Shown: one piece after another, positions 16,311-24,488 of the stretch
Layout of the letters: each line of letters begins with the position of its first letter
Numbering within the stretch: position 1 is the stretch's first letter
Origin: Spirochaetia bacterium
GTDB lineage: Bacteria > Spirochaetota > Spirochaetia > Sphaerochaetales > Sphaerochaetaceae
Direction of reading: 5' to 3'
Assembly (NCBI GenBank): GCA_022482625.1
Contig: JAKVOU010000001.1
Coordinates: 558,001-622,000, forward strand
DNA length: 64,000 nt
Translations under genes and position numbers: made by a program
Notes under the pieces: generated by a model
What the model was told of the DNA's origin: nothing
Databases searched by the model: none
Seen by the model: the letters and a program-made list of their open reading frames with translations, nothing else

Positions 16311-16494
16311 CAATGGTGGAGATTCTACGGAATGGAGCATTTGGACAAGAATCCGTGTATGGACTTCCCACCTGTCAACGAATGGCATATGATATCCGAT
16401 CTTGCTGAGACCGAGTCAACTGGCATTCCTTTCACTTGTGCAGACTAGCTAAAGGAAATTTCATTGAATCAGCAAAATGTTAGCATATGCTAAT
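16281..16494 (-). ncRNA. Putative iron-responsive small RNA, copy B
   Basis: About 210 nt on the minus strand between the importer promoter and a gene-free region. It has its own TTGACT-17-TAAGAT promoter, a perfect 14-bp box (TTAGCATATGCTAA) at the start point, and the same terminator as copy A. The conserved core GATTCTTGTCCAA followed by TCCATT is present. The stem before the terminator here is GGTGG/CCACC (plus strand 16315-16319 and 16368-16372) where copy A has GGCAAGG/CCTTGCC, consistent with compensatory change. It is not a leader of the importer: the terminator ends it, and the importer has its own promoter about 190 bases on. Confidence 0.65.
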
Positions 16495-16529
16495 AATCGT
16501 ATCTTATCCAAAGGAGCCATTGCAGTCAA
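16480..16529 (-). promoter_or_regulatory. Promoter and metalloregulator box of small RNA copy B
   Basis: TTGACT (16529-16524), 17-bp spacer, TAAGAT (16506-16501), then the perfect palindrome TTAGCATATGCTAA (16480-16493) at the predicted start point. The stretch from CTACTTGACTGC is shared with copy A. Confidence 0.7.
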
Positions 16530-17116
16530 GTAGCAACAGAAAAAAACTCCAAATAAAACTGATATAACCATGACAAAGAAAATATAAACTCATTCAGTAA
16601 AAAGAGACATGTTGGCCCTTAGTAAAGTAAAAAAAGTACTTAAGTGCTTTAGAAAGCTTTAATTGTCTTGCAGAATGCAACATCAATGGCATAGTAAATT
16701 ATATCGAATTATACTATAATTTATATTCATATGATGAAATAAGATAATATTTATTTGATAAAACAATATAAATTTTTTCTATTTTCATATAAAACCAATT
16801 TGAAATTTTCTTTTTACACTAATAAGAAATCTCATATAAAAGCAAATATTGTAGGCCTTTTGCTCCAAAGAAAGCCTTTCTCACACACGAGAATAAAACT
16901 AACATTAGTAAGAGTTAAACTTTCGTGCGCAGTACTACAACAGTGGCACTATTTCAATTGAAAGAGACATATTCTTCTCTCGCTCAATACTTCTTTTACA
17001 TCCTTGGGCAATGTGTAGAAGATTATGGGAACCAGTAAACAAGGAAAAATAAGCTGATACCCTCTGACAGGGTTAATCCTTTACATTCCCTGGCATGTAA
17101 ACTTGTGTACCGACAA
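16530..17116. other. Gene-free AT-rich region
   Basis: No gene or clear RNA was recognised. AT content is high around 16660-16830. Together with the small RNA and importer promoter this forms a gap of about 1.2 kb between genes. Confidence 0.5.
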
Positions 17117-17215
17117 TTACTTTTCTGCATGGAAAAGCAACAGAATCATATGGTACACATCATAAAATACCAGCAAGTCATAGTATAATGCTACGGAAAG
17201 CTCCTTGTATTTCAT
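17117..17215 (-). CDS. Possible small ORF in the conserved 3' flank, copy A
   Basis: 32 codons starting MKYKELSVALYYDL. The corresponding frame beside the second lipoprotein (61388-61516) is open too. Over the first 24 codons four single-base changes are silent and only two codons change the residue. No ribosome site is evident; the ATG follows a hairpin, GTGCAGGA/TCCTGCAC. It may be only a relic of the duplicated 3' flank. Confidence 0.2.
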   Translation of the reverse strand: MKYKELSVALYYDLLVFYDVYHMILLLFHAEK

Positions 17216-19535
17216 GTGCAGGACCCCAAGCTCCTGCACTTCTTTTGAAATAATCAAATGGCCAAATAGGTAATCAGAAAGCCCGCACAGCCCGAACACA
17301 GTAACAATTATCCTTATCATGGCAACTGCGAGCGCCAAAAGTAAACTTTACAAAGTATGCACGATCAGAATCGCCCTCGGAAGAATAAGAACTCCAATAG
17401 TAATCCTTTTTGAATCCTCCTTCAGTGTATATTTGATCGTACATTTTGCGCAATTCATCCAGAGACGGCAGGAACCAATCGCTATACCCGTTCAGTATTT
17501 TGTCGTAACATACTTTTGCAGCATAATCGGTTCTACCCTCGTATGGTTCTGCAGTACCAAATTTCGCTACTATCGCCTCCGTGTTTGCCTTTCCGTCTCC
17601 GATTTCTCTATACGTCCCCGAGATTGATGTACCATAGCCTCCCCAGACATAATATCCTTCATCAGCAGGAGCTGCTTCAAGATATCGCCAGCCACAGACA
17701 CTCGATTCCATATTATCTGCTCCATCAGGATCACTAAGCATATTGTCTGCATCGCAGTCATAGAAAATTATTCCTCCTGCAGGTCCAGTGTCTCCCACAG
17801 AATAAGTTTTTTTCCACGTATAGGTTGCACTTGCCACACTGCTGTCCGCCATGCCGCTCTTCACCGCCATCGCCCTTACTGTCACCGTGGCATCCAGTGT
17901 AATGGCTCCGTCATAGATGTTGCTCAGCGTGGTCGGCATACTGTCGTCCGTCGTACAGTAGATGGTCGCACCGTCGGTCCCACAGCTGACCGTCACGCTC
18001 TGGGTCCCCTCGAAGGTACCTCCCGTCGGGCTGATCACCGGCGTCGCCACCTGGCTGACCGTCACTGCCAGCACCGCAGTGGAGGAATCGGCAAATCCGT
18101 CCTTCACCGCTATGGCCCTCACCGTCACGCTCGCCGTCACCGTGACCGCCCCGACATATTGGTGGCTCGAGGTGCTCGGCGTGCTCCCGTCCGTCGTGTA
18201 GTAGATGGTTGCTCCACTGGTAGCACTGCTGATCGTTATGGCCTTCCCTCCCGGCGCACTCAGGCTGCCGTCTATCTCAGGCATCGCCGCCCTCAGCGTG
18301 TAGGTCCTGCTCGCCGCAGCAGAGTTCACCTTCCCGCTTTCCTCGTTGAATGCCGTAATGGTCGTCCCCGTACTTGCGATGCTGATGCCTGACAAGTAGG
18401 TCTGGTAGGTACCGCTTCCTGCCTTGTAGCGTATGGTATCGCCGGTCAGTGTCAGCGTAAATGTATTGCTGTAGGTTCCGGTGGTCTTGCTGAAGTCTGG
18501 TCCTGTGGCAACGCTGTAGGCCTGTGTCCCTGTGGCAGACCTGACCATCCCGTCCTTTTCTGCATAGGCCTCCACCTTGAGCTCCTTGCCCTGCGTCACC
18601 GGGATACTTGTCCCTGTCGTCCAGCTTCCATAGCTTGCACTGCCTACCGCATACCGGTAATGGATGGTTGCTCCGCTAGTCTTGCAGCTGATGGCAACAT
18701 CTTGCGTATCTCCTGAACTCAGGCTGAAGGTCGGGGTCACTGCAGCAGAAACCGTAACAGCTTGGCTGGCTTCCTCTGAGTCCAGCAGGTCAGCCTTCAC
18801 GGCAACTGCCTCTACCGTCTTGCTCTCTGTCAAGGTGAACGGAGCTGTATAGCTCTCTCTCGTACTGCTGGTGGCAGGGTCAGTCCCATCTGTCGTGTAG
18901 TAGATCGTCGCTTCTGCAGTATCGGTTGCCATGGTCACCTGCTTGCCGCCGGTAACATCACCTGTGCTTATCGTAGGCTGTGCTGCCTTGGAAAAGTCAG
19001 CGTCCTCGAAGCTGATCGTCCCGCTCGACTCCAGCCCCGTGAACACGTTCACCATGTCCATCCCTGAGAAAGTAATCTGGGTACCGGAGGGATTGGTAAA
19101 CCTCACCCCTACCATGTAGTCGCCTGCAGCGGCAGTGCCGCTTACTGCCACACTGCTGCTACTTATCGTCCCGGCAACATAGTCTTCTCCTATGTCTGCC
19201 CCTACTCCTTTGAAGGATGCTCCTAGGTCTTCCGGCCAGCTTATCCCTATGCTATAGGTTCCGGTGTCACTTGTAAGGTAATGCAGGGTGAAGCTGATGG
19301 AGCTCGTCTTCCCTGAGTTGACTGCGACTCCGGTTGCATCGGCCTGTTCGGTGATCACCGTCCCGTCGCTGTTCATCCCTTCCACATGGAAGTCCCAGGT
19401 GCCTACGGGAATGCTGGAGACCGTATTCTTTTCACCGAGGATCAAGGTCTGCTTGGAGAGCGTCTTGCTGCTGTTCGTCTCTTCGCCCCAGAAGGACACC
19501 TGGGTGACCTTGGCACTGCTTCCGGGAGTTATCGA
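17130..19535 (-). repeat. Duplicated surface-lipoprotein unit, copy A
   Basis: The DNA from the middle of this gene to near its N-terminus (about 18420-19530) is almost identical to 62655-63780, including third codon positions. The part 17274-18400 is related but diverged. Similarity continues about 130 bases past the stop (compare 17130-17274 with 61443-61575). Confidence 0.85.
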
Positions 19536-19682
19536 CTTGGACGTACCTTCGTCTAAGCCAAACTGCAGTTCACCGTAGGGATCAGGGTCCTGACAACCTG
19601 AAAGTAATAGCAAGGTAAAAAATAAAATGAACAAAAGTCCATATAAATATATAGGAAATCTAAGTTTTTTGTTTACAGACAT
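17274..19682 (-). CDS. Surface lipoprotein with chitobiase-like repeats and DUF1566-type end (copy A)
   Basis: About 802 residues. The start at 19682 gives a signal peptide ending LLLLSGC, a clear lipobox, so the protein is lipid-anchored. The N-terminal part is a Ser/Thr-rich beta domain. It is followed by several repeats of the form ATIYYTTDGTDP...TVEAVAVK, matching the chitobiase/beta-hexosaminidase C-terminal (CHB_HEX_C_1) type. The last 180 residues (VGDTGPAGGIIFYD, YSDWFLPSLDEL, YYWSS, CVRAVRAF) match the DUF1566/Lcl C-terminal family, which has a C-type-lectin-like fold. Likely an exported adhesin or glycan-binding protein; the ligand is unknown. Base composition is more GC-rich than the flanks. 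Confidence 0.85.
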   Translation of the reverse strand: MSVNKKLRFPIYLYGLLFILFFTLLLLSGCQDPDPYGELQFGLDEGTSKSITPGSSAKVTQVSFWGEETNSSKTLSKQTLILGEKNTVSSIPVGTWDFHVEGMNSDGTVITEQADATGVAVNSGKTSSISFTLHYLTSDTGTYSIGISWPEDLGASFKGVGADIGEDYVAGTISSSSVAVSGTAAAGDYMVGVRFTNPSGTQITFSGMDMVNVFTGLESSGTISFEDADFSKAAQPTISTGDVTGGKQVTMATDTAEATIYYTTDGTDPATSSTRESYTAPFTLTESKTVEAVAVKADLLDSEEASQAVTVSAAVTPTFSLSSGDTQDVAISCKTSGATIHYRYAVGSASYGSWTTGTSIPVTQGKELKVEAYAEKDGMVRSATGTQAYSVATGPDFSKTTGTYSNTFTLTLTGDTIRYKAGSGTYQTYLSGISIASTGTTITAFNEESGKVNSAAASRTYTLRAAMPEIDGSLSAPGGKAITISSATSGATIYYTTDGSTPSTSSHQYVGAVTVTASVTVRAIAVKDGFADSSTAVLAVTVSQVATPVISPTGGTFEGTQSVTVSCGTDGATIYCTTDDSMPTTLSNIYDGAITLDATVTVRAMAVKSGMADSSVASATYTWKKTYSVGDTGPAGGIIFYDCDADNMLSDPDGADNMESSVCGWRYLEAAPADEGYYVWGGYGTSISGTYREIGDGKANTEAIVAKFGTAEPYEGRTDYAAKVCYDKILNGYSDWFLPSLDELRKMYDQIYTEGGFKKDYYWSSYSSEGDSDRAYFVKFTFGARSCHDKDNCYCVRAVRAF

Positions 19683-20026
19683 AGCAGACACCTTTTGCTC
19701 TACAAAGATTGTGGTTCTATGCGGATACAAGGATACCTTTTCTGAGTAGATTTTCATTTTGTCGGTTCTGATTATGTCATAGCTTTCATTATTTACAATA
19801 GACAACTAACGCAAACTGTAAGAAAAATGATTTTTTGTTCTGTGAATTTTAATTACAATATCCCAAAGTCTAATATTTTGGTGAAGAATTATAAGAATAA
19901 TGAAATCTTTTTTGTCGAGAATAAAATTTTGTCAAAGAAATCATAAACATGTTGCGACAACTGGCGTCATAAGATAGCCATTCTCTGCAATCACTGGAAA
20001 AGGCTGAGAGCAAACTTGAAACCAGA
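19683..20026. other. Intergenic region upstream of lipoprotein copy A
   Basis: No gene seen. It should hold the promoter of the lipoprotein, but no confident -35/-10 pair was identified. It is AT-rich between 19800 and 19950. Confidence 0.4.
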
Positions 20027-20056
20027 CAGAAACGGTCCCCTTTGAAAGGGACCGTT
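20027..20056 (-). terminator. Terminator after fmdB
   Basis: AACGGTCCC-TTTCAAAG-GGGACCGTT hairpin on the minus strand just after the fmdB stop, followed by TCTGTCTG. The stem is strong but the T-tract is weak. Confidence 0.65.
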
Positions 20057-20064
20057 CGCTTACA

Positions 20065-20268
20065 TCACTTGCTTGAACCGCTTGCCTTCTTACAATCAGT
20101 ACAGTAAAAACCCGATCCATGGAAAAATACGGGTGCCGGTTCATACTTCTGATGCAAAGAATTCTTTGCCTTGCAATATGGGCAGTCAGTAGGAAGCGGA
20201 TCCTTCATTGATTGCTCAACGGTAAACTGTTTTTTACATTTTGTGCATTGAAATTCGTAAACTGCCAT
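20065..20268 (-). CDS. FmdB-family zinc-ribbon protein
   Basis: 67 residues. The N-terminal MAVYEFQCTKCKKQF and the pair CPYCKAKN give the four-cysteine zinc ribbon of the FmdB/CxxC_CxxC_SSSS family. A second pair, CTDCKK, sits near the C-terminus, followed by the typical Gly/Ser tail. These small proteins are proposed regulators, but function is unproven. It follows the lipoprotein gene by 11 bases in the ileS operon. Confidence 0.9.
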   Translation of the reverse strand: MAVYEFQCTKCKKQFTVEQSMKDPLPTDCPYCKAKNSLHQKYEPAPVFFHGSGFYCTDCKKASGSSK

Positions 20269-20279
20269 ATGTTATCATC

Positions 20280-21173
20280 CTATATCTTCACAGAAGACGC
20301 GACGGAGTCGGTCAACTGTGTAAATTGCTCTTCACTCAGCGGCATATCATGGAAAGATACCACAGAACCATCCTGGGCAAACATTTCACGTAATGCAGAG
20401 AAATCGAGTTTTTCTCCCTGTTTTCTCAACATAGCAACATAACCAGTCTTGAGAGCTTTCAACATGGTATCAGCATATTCCTGGCTCTTCATGTCAAACT
20501 CTCCCTCGACACTCTTCGCCCCTTCAGCAGAGGAATGTATGCAAAGCAATAGAAAATCCATTTTCTGGTACATCGGCTGGGTAATTCCCATGCCAAGGTC
20601 AAACATAGTCGTAGGTTCCATTGCCATCAGGCCAAGGTCTGAAGCATACAGCTTCAACACAGCTACATCATTATAGAAACTATAATCGGAAGACTCCATT
20701 TTCCGTTTCAAATCAGGAAAAGAAGTATCTGAAGCTCCGATCATGTTCGACCCAAGAAGTCCCACATCGAAGGAACCATCCCGATAGAAAGTGATACCTG
20801 AGTCTTTTTTCTTGGTAAAACGGCCCGAGACATTCATGGCAGAAGAAAACAACCATGAAGGGAAATCACCCTCCAAGACGGCATTGTACCGAGTATCCGC
20901 ACTCTGTAGAGGAAAGACATCCCTGTCATCAGGAATAAGTTCAACGGTAATCTTCTTTGCCCGTGAAGCAATTTCCTTTCCTACAAGGGACCTTGCCAGC
21001 TCCGGCTGCTTGGGAACATCCATGATCAACATGATGTTCCCGGCACCAGCCAGTTTCTGCAAAGGTACTATACCGGATTCAGGTGAAACAAACAGGGAGG
21101 AGCGACAGCCGATGAGCATCAGCGAAACAAGAGCCGATCCAATGACATAACCGATCAGCTTTGATATCTTCAT
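20280..21173 (-). CDS. Predicted lipoprotein of unknown function
   Basis: 297 residues with a lipoprotein signal (SALVSLMLIGC). GGAGGGATAG precedes the ATG. The mature protein has no motif I recognise; it contains an alternating beta-type pattern and a C-terminal stretch KLDFSALREMFAQDGSVVSFHD. It lies 28 bases after ileS and 11 before fmdB, so it is co-transcribed with them. Probably a periplasm-facing protein peculiar to this spirochaete group (inference). Confidence 0.8.
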   Translation of the reverse strand: MKISKLIGYVIGSALVSLMLIGCRSSLFVSPESGIVPLQKLAGAGNIMLIMDVPKQPELARSLVGKEIASRAKKITVELIPDDRDVFPLQSADTRYNAVLEGDFPSWLFSSAMNVSGRFTKKKDSGITFYRDGSFDVGLLGSNMIGASDTSFPDLKRKMESSDYSFYNDVAVLKLYASDLGLMAMEPTTMFDLGMGITQPMYQKMDFLLLCIHSSAEGAKSVEGEFDMKSQEYADTMLKALKTGYVAMLRKQGEKLDFSALREMFAQDGSVVSFHDMPLSEEQFTQLTDSVASSVKI

Positions 21174-21201
21174 CGTCTATCCCTCCATCTCTTATCTGTC
21201 A

Positions 21202-24200
21202 TCAGGCATCTACCCGACTGACTGAAAGCTTGATCTTCGTGTCTCCGACTTCATACTCCTGGCCCTCTACGCTTTTCTTCTGCAACTTGTTGCATAGGGT
21301 CTCATGCGCAATATAAGAACCAAAATCCTCAAAGACTCCGTCAAGGACAGCATCGCCATCCCACTCAAGCGTGATATGGTCGGCAACATCAAACCCGGCA
21401 TCCTTCCTCATGTTCTGGACAACCCTGATGATGTCTCTGGCAACACCTTCCTTGATAAGCGCATCTGTCAGTTTCGTATCAAAAGCAACTGTCAGCTCAC
21501 CCTCATTCAGCACCTTGACATCTTCAAGTTCCGTCCTCTGGATAACCAGATCGGCCTCACCGAGCTCAATCGTCCCATCGGTATAAGATATGGAAACAGT
21601 CCCACCATCAAGGATACCGGCAATTGCACTGCTGTCCAATTGCTGGATCTGATTTGCTACTTCCTTCATATACTTGCCCAGTTTCTTACCAAGAAGCTTG
21701 AAGTTTGCCTTTGCCTGATAACTTACAAGATTGCTTTCATCAGCCTGGATATGCACCTGTTTGACATTGAGTTCTTCACAGATGATATCAGTCATCGAAG
21801 AAAGGATCCGGCGGTCATCGTCACTGCGGTCAACCAAGTAAAGGGTACTGAGCGGCTGGCGTATCTTCAGGTTATGGCTGCTTCTCAGGCTTCTTCCCAT
21901 GACGATTGACTTCATTGCCAATCCCATCTGTTTCTCAAGTTCAGGATCTCTCTCTTTCTCATCATAGGCAGGATAGTCACAAAGGTGGACAGAAGAAGGC
22001 ATTGCCTCAGTCCTGAGATTGCGATAGATCTCTTCAGTTACGAACGGTACTATCGGGGCACAGGCCTTCACCACTGTCATCAGCACGCTGTAAAGCGTAT
22101 CATAAGCCATCTTCTTGTCACTGTCATTCTCACTGCGCCAGAATCTCCTGCGGCTTCTCCTGATATACCAGTTGTTGAGATTGTCAATGAAAGCCACCAT
22201 CGTCGCACAAGCCCGCTGGATATCATAGTTGTCAAATGCCTCAGTAACATCCTTGACAAATCCCTGGCACGTACTGATGACCCAACGGTCAAGGGAATTT
22301 TCCAGCTTTTCGAACGGCGTTTCTCCAGGGACATACCCATCTATGTTCGCATAGGTAACAAAGAACGAATAGGCATTCCAAAGAGGAAGGATGAACGTCT
22401 TGATGACATCTTTTACGGATTCATCACTGAATTTCAAATCATCCGCCTTGACTACCGAACTGTCCATAAGGGCAAAACGAAGCGCATCGGCACCGTAGGT
22501 GTTGATCAGCTCCATAGGATCGGTATAGTTCCTCTCGCTCTTGCTCATCTTCTTGCCTTCGGCATTGAGCACGATACCGTTGGTGACACAATGAAGGAAA
22601 GCCGGTTTCTCAAAAAGTGCAGCCGCAATGATAGTGAGCGTATAGAACCAACCACGGGTCTGGTCCAGTCCTTCACAGATGAAATCAGCCGGGAAGTTTC
22701 CTTCGAAACGTTCCTTATGTTCAAACGGATAGTGCTGCTGGGCATAAGGCATGGAACCTGATTCAAACCAACAGTCAAGGACATCGCTGATACGCCGCAT
22801 CGTGCCTTTCCCATCAGGGCTAGGCCATGTAAGCTCATCAACATACTGCTTGTGCAGATCCTCGACATGACGTCCGCATTTCTTTTCAAGTTCAGCTACG
22901 GAACCGATCACTTCGATATGATCAGAACCATCACATTTCCACACCGGTATCGGGTTGCCCCAGAACCTATTCCTGGAAATAGCCCAATCCCGTGCACCTT
23001 CAAGCCACTTGCCGAATCTTCCATGCTTGAGATGAGAAGGCACCCAAGTAATCTCCTCATTGCAGTCAAGCATAGTCTGCTTGATCTTCTGCACATCGAC
23101 AAACCAGCAGGACATTGCCCTGTAGATCAATGGCATCTTGGTACGATAGCAGAAAGGATATGAGTGCAGGTAATTCTCACGCTTGACCAGCTGGCCGTTC
23201 TTCTTGAGCATATCGATGACGTCTTTGTCGCAATCCTTGACGAAACGTCCCTTGAAATCAGGAACTTCATCGGTGAACTTGCACTCATCATCCACAGGAC
23301 AGACAACCGGGATTCCAGTTCCTTTCAGCACATTGTAGTCATCTTCACCGAAGCCGCTTGCCGTATGTACGATGCCGCAGCCATCCTCAGTAGTGACATA
23401 GTCACCAAGCACCGTCACAAAGGCTCCGGCACTTTCCTTCAGATTTGCAAAGTAAGGGAACAGAGGAGTGTAGCCGATACCTTTCAGGTCACGGCCTTTA
23501 TAGGTTGCAACTATTTCATAGTCACTTTCATCCTTGTAGTAATGTGACAGGCGATCCTTGCCCAGGATGTAATACTCATTGCCGTCCTTGACCTTCACAT
23601 AATCGATATCGGGACCAAGTGCAAGGGCCAGGTTGCTGGGAAGTGTCCATGGCGTAGTCGTCCATGCAAGGAAATAGGTATCCGTTGTCCCATCCACAAG
23701 GAACCTGACGGTTACAGCCTGGTCGACCACATCGCGATAGCCACCCAAGTTGACTTCAAAATTCGAAAGTGGACAGGCAAGTTTCGGGCTATACGGAAGG
23801 ATGTTGTATCCTTCATAGATCAGGCCCTTGTCATACAATGACTTGAAGACCCACCAGATCGATTCCATATAGTCTTTGTCCATGGTACGATAGCCATGTT
23901 CGAAATCAACCCATCGTCCCATACGTTTGATCGTCTGTTTCCATTGGCTGGTAAAACGCAATACGATGGACTTGCAGTTGTCGTTGAACTTGGCAACCCC
24001 ATAATCCTCTATTGCACTATGTCCGCTGATACCCAGCGTCTTTTCCATTTCATATTCAACGGGAAGTCCATGGCAATCCCATCCCCACCGTCTGTAGACA
24101 CGCTTGCCCTTCATGGACTGGTAACGTGGAATGGCGTCTTTTATGGTACCCGGAACCATATGTCCGAAATGGGGAAGCCCCGTCGCAAAAGGAGGGCCAT

Positions 24201-24333
24201 CATAAAAGACAAACTCATTGTCTGCAGGGCGTTGTTCGACGGATTTGGAAAAGACATCTTCCTCGTCCCAGAACTTCAGGATCTTTTCTTCGACTTTCGG
24301 AAAGTCGACTCTCGTACTGACTGGACGAAACAT
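21202..24333 (-). CDS. ileS: Isoleucyl-tRNA synthetase
   Basis: 1043 residues. The class I signatures are PFATGLPHFGH (HIGH, about residue 50) and GKKMSKSERNYTDP (KMSKS). The CP1 editing domain holds TTPWTLPSN. The length and the long C-terminal part mark the type-2, eukaryote-like IleRS found in spirochaetes and several other phyla, a group with low mupirocin sensitivity. AGGAGTTGAA lies before the ATG. It heads an operon with a lipoprotein and fmdB. Confidence 0.98.
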   Translation of the reverse strand: MFRPVSTRVDFPKVEEKILKFWDEEDVFSKSVEQRPADNEFVFYDGPPFATGLPHFGHMVPGTIKDAIPRYQSMKGKRVYRRWGWDCHGLPVEYEMEKTLGISGHSAIEDYGVAKFNDNCKSIVLRFTSQWKQTIKRMGRWVDFEHGYRTMDKDYMESIWWVFKSLYDKGLIYEGYNILPYSPKLACPLSNFEVNLGGYRDVVDQAVTVRFLVDGTTDTYFLAWTTTPWTLPSNLALALGPDIDYVKVKDGNEYYILGKDRLSHYYKDESDYEIVATYKGRDLKGIGYTPLFPYFANLKESAGAFVTVLGDYVTTEDGCGIVHTASGFGEDDYNVLKGTGIPVVCPVDDECKFTDEVPDFKGRFVKDCDKDVIDMLKKNGQLVKRENYLHSYPFCYRTKMPLIYRAMSCWFVDVQKIKQTMLDCNEEITWVPSHLKHGRFGKWLEGARDWAISRNRFWGNPIPVWKCDGSDHIEVIGSVAELEKKCGRHVEDLHKQYVDELTWPSPDGKGTMRRISDVLDCWFESGSMPYAQQHYPFEHKERFEGNFPADFICEGLDQTRGWFYTLTIIAAALFEKPAFLHCVTNGIVLNAEGKKMSKSERNYTDPMELINTYGADALRFALMDSSVVKADDLKFSDESVKDVIKTFILPLWNAYSFFVTYANIDGYVPGETPFEKLENSLDRWVISTCQGFVKDVTEAFDNYDIQRACATMVAFIDNLNNWYIRRSRRRFWRSENDSDKKMAYDTLYSVLMTVVKACAPIVPFVTEEIYRNLRTEAMPSSVHLCDYPAYDEKERDPELEKQMGLAMKSIVMGRSLRSSHNLKIRQPLSTLYLVDRSDDDRRILSSMTDIICEELNVKQVHIQADESNLVSYQAKANFKLLGKKLGKYMKEVANQIQQLDSSAIAGILDGGTVSISYTDGTIELGEADLVIQRTELEDVKVLNEGELTVAFDTKLTDALIKEGVARDIIRVVQNMRKDAGFDVADHITLEWDGDAVLDGVFEDFGSYIAHETLCNKLQKKSVEGQEYEVGDTKIKLSVSRVDA

Positions 24334-24488
24334 TTCAACTCCTAAGAATGAAAACTCATTTCCAACAATAATACGTAAAAATTACATCAATGGCAACACT
24401 TGACAACCACGCAGACAGAGAAGAAATACCCCTATTCCCACTGTTTCCGTAATTGACGCGCACAAGGCAAGCCTATATCCTTGTGACC

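Noticed and set aside
16281-16494. Copy B as a riboswitch or attenuator leader of the ferric importer
   Set aside because: The importer has its own promoter and operator about 190 bases downstream, and the homologous copy A does not precede the importer.
11894-16494. The two matching flanks as ends of a transposon or composite element carrying the importer
   Set aside because: They are direct, not inverted; no transposase or target duplication is seen; similarity is patchy and follows RNA features.
18159-18392. Open frames on the plus strand inside the lipoprotein repeats, mirrored at 62449-62637 and similar places
   Set aside because: They are antisense shadows of the Ser/Thr-rich repeats and recur at equivalent places in both copies; no ribosome sites or families.
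17274-19682. Lectin-like C-termini as targets of a diversity-generating retroelement
   Set aside because: No reverse transcriptase or template repeat was seen in the window, and the near-identical block lies in the N-terminal half, not the C-terminus.
24334-24488. T-box or other leader element upstream of ileS
   Set aside because: The space is short and shows no T-box sequence or terminator.
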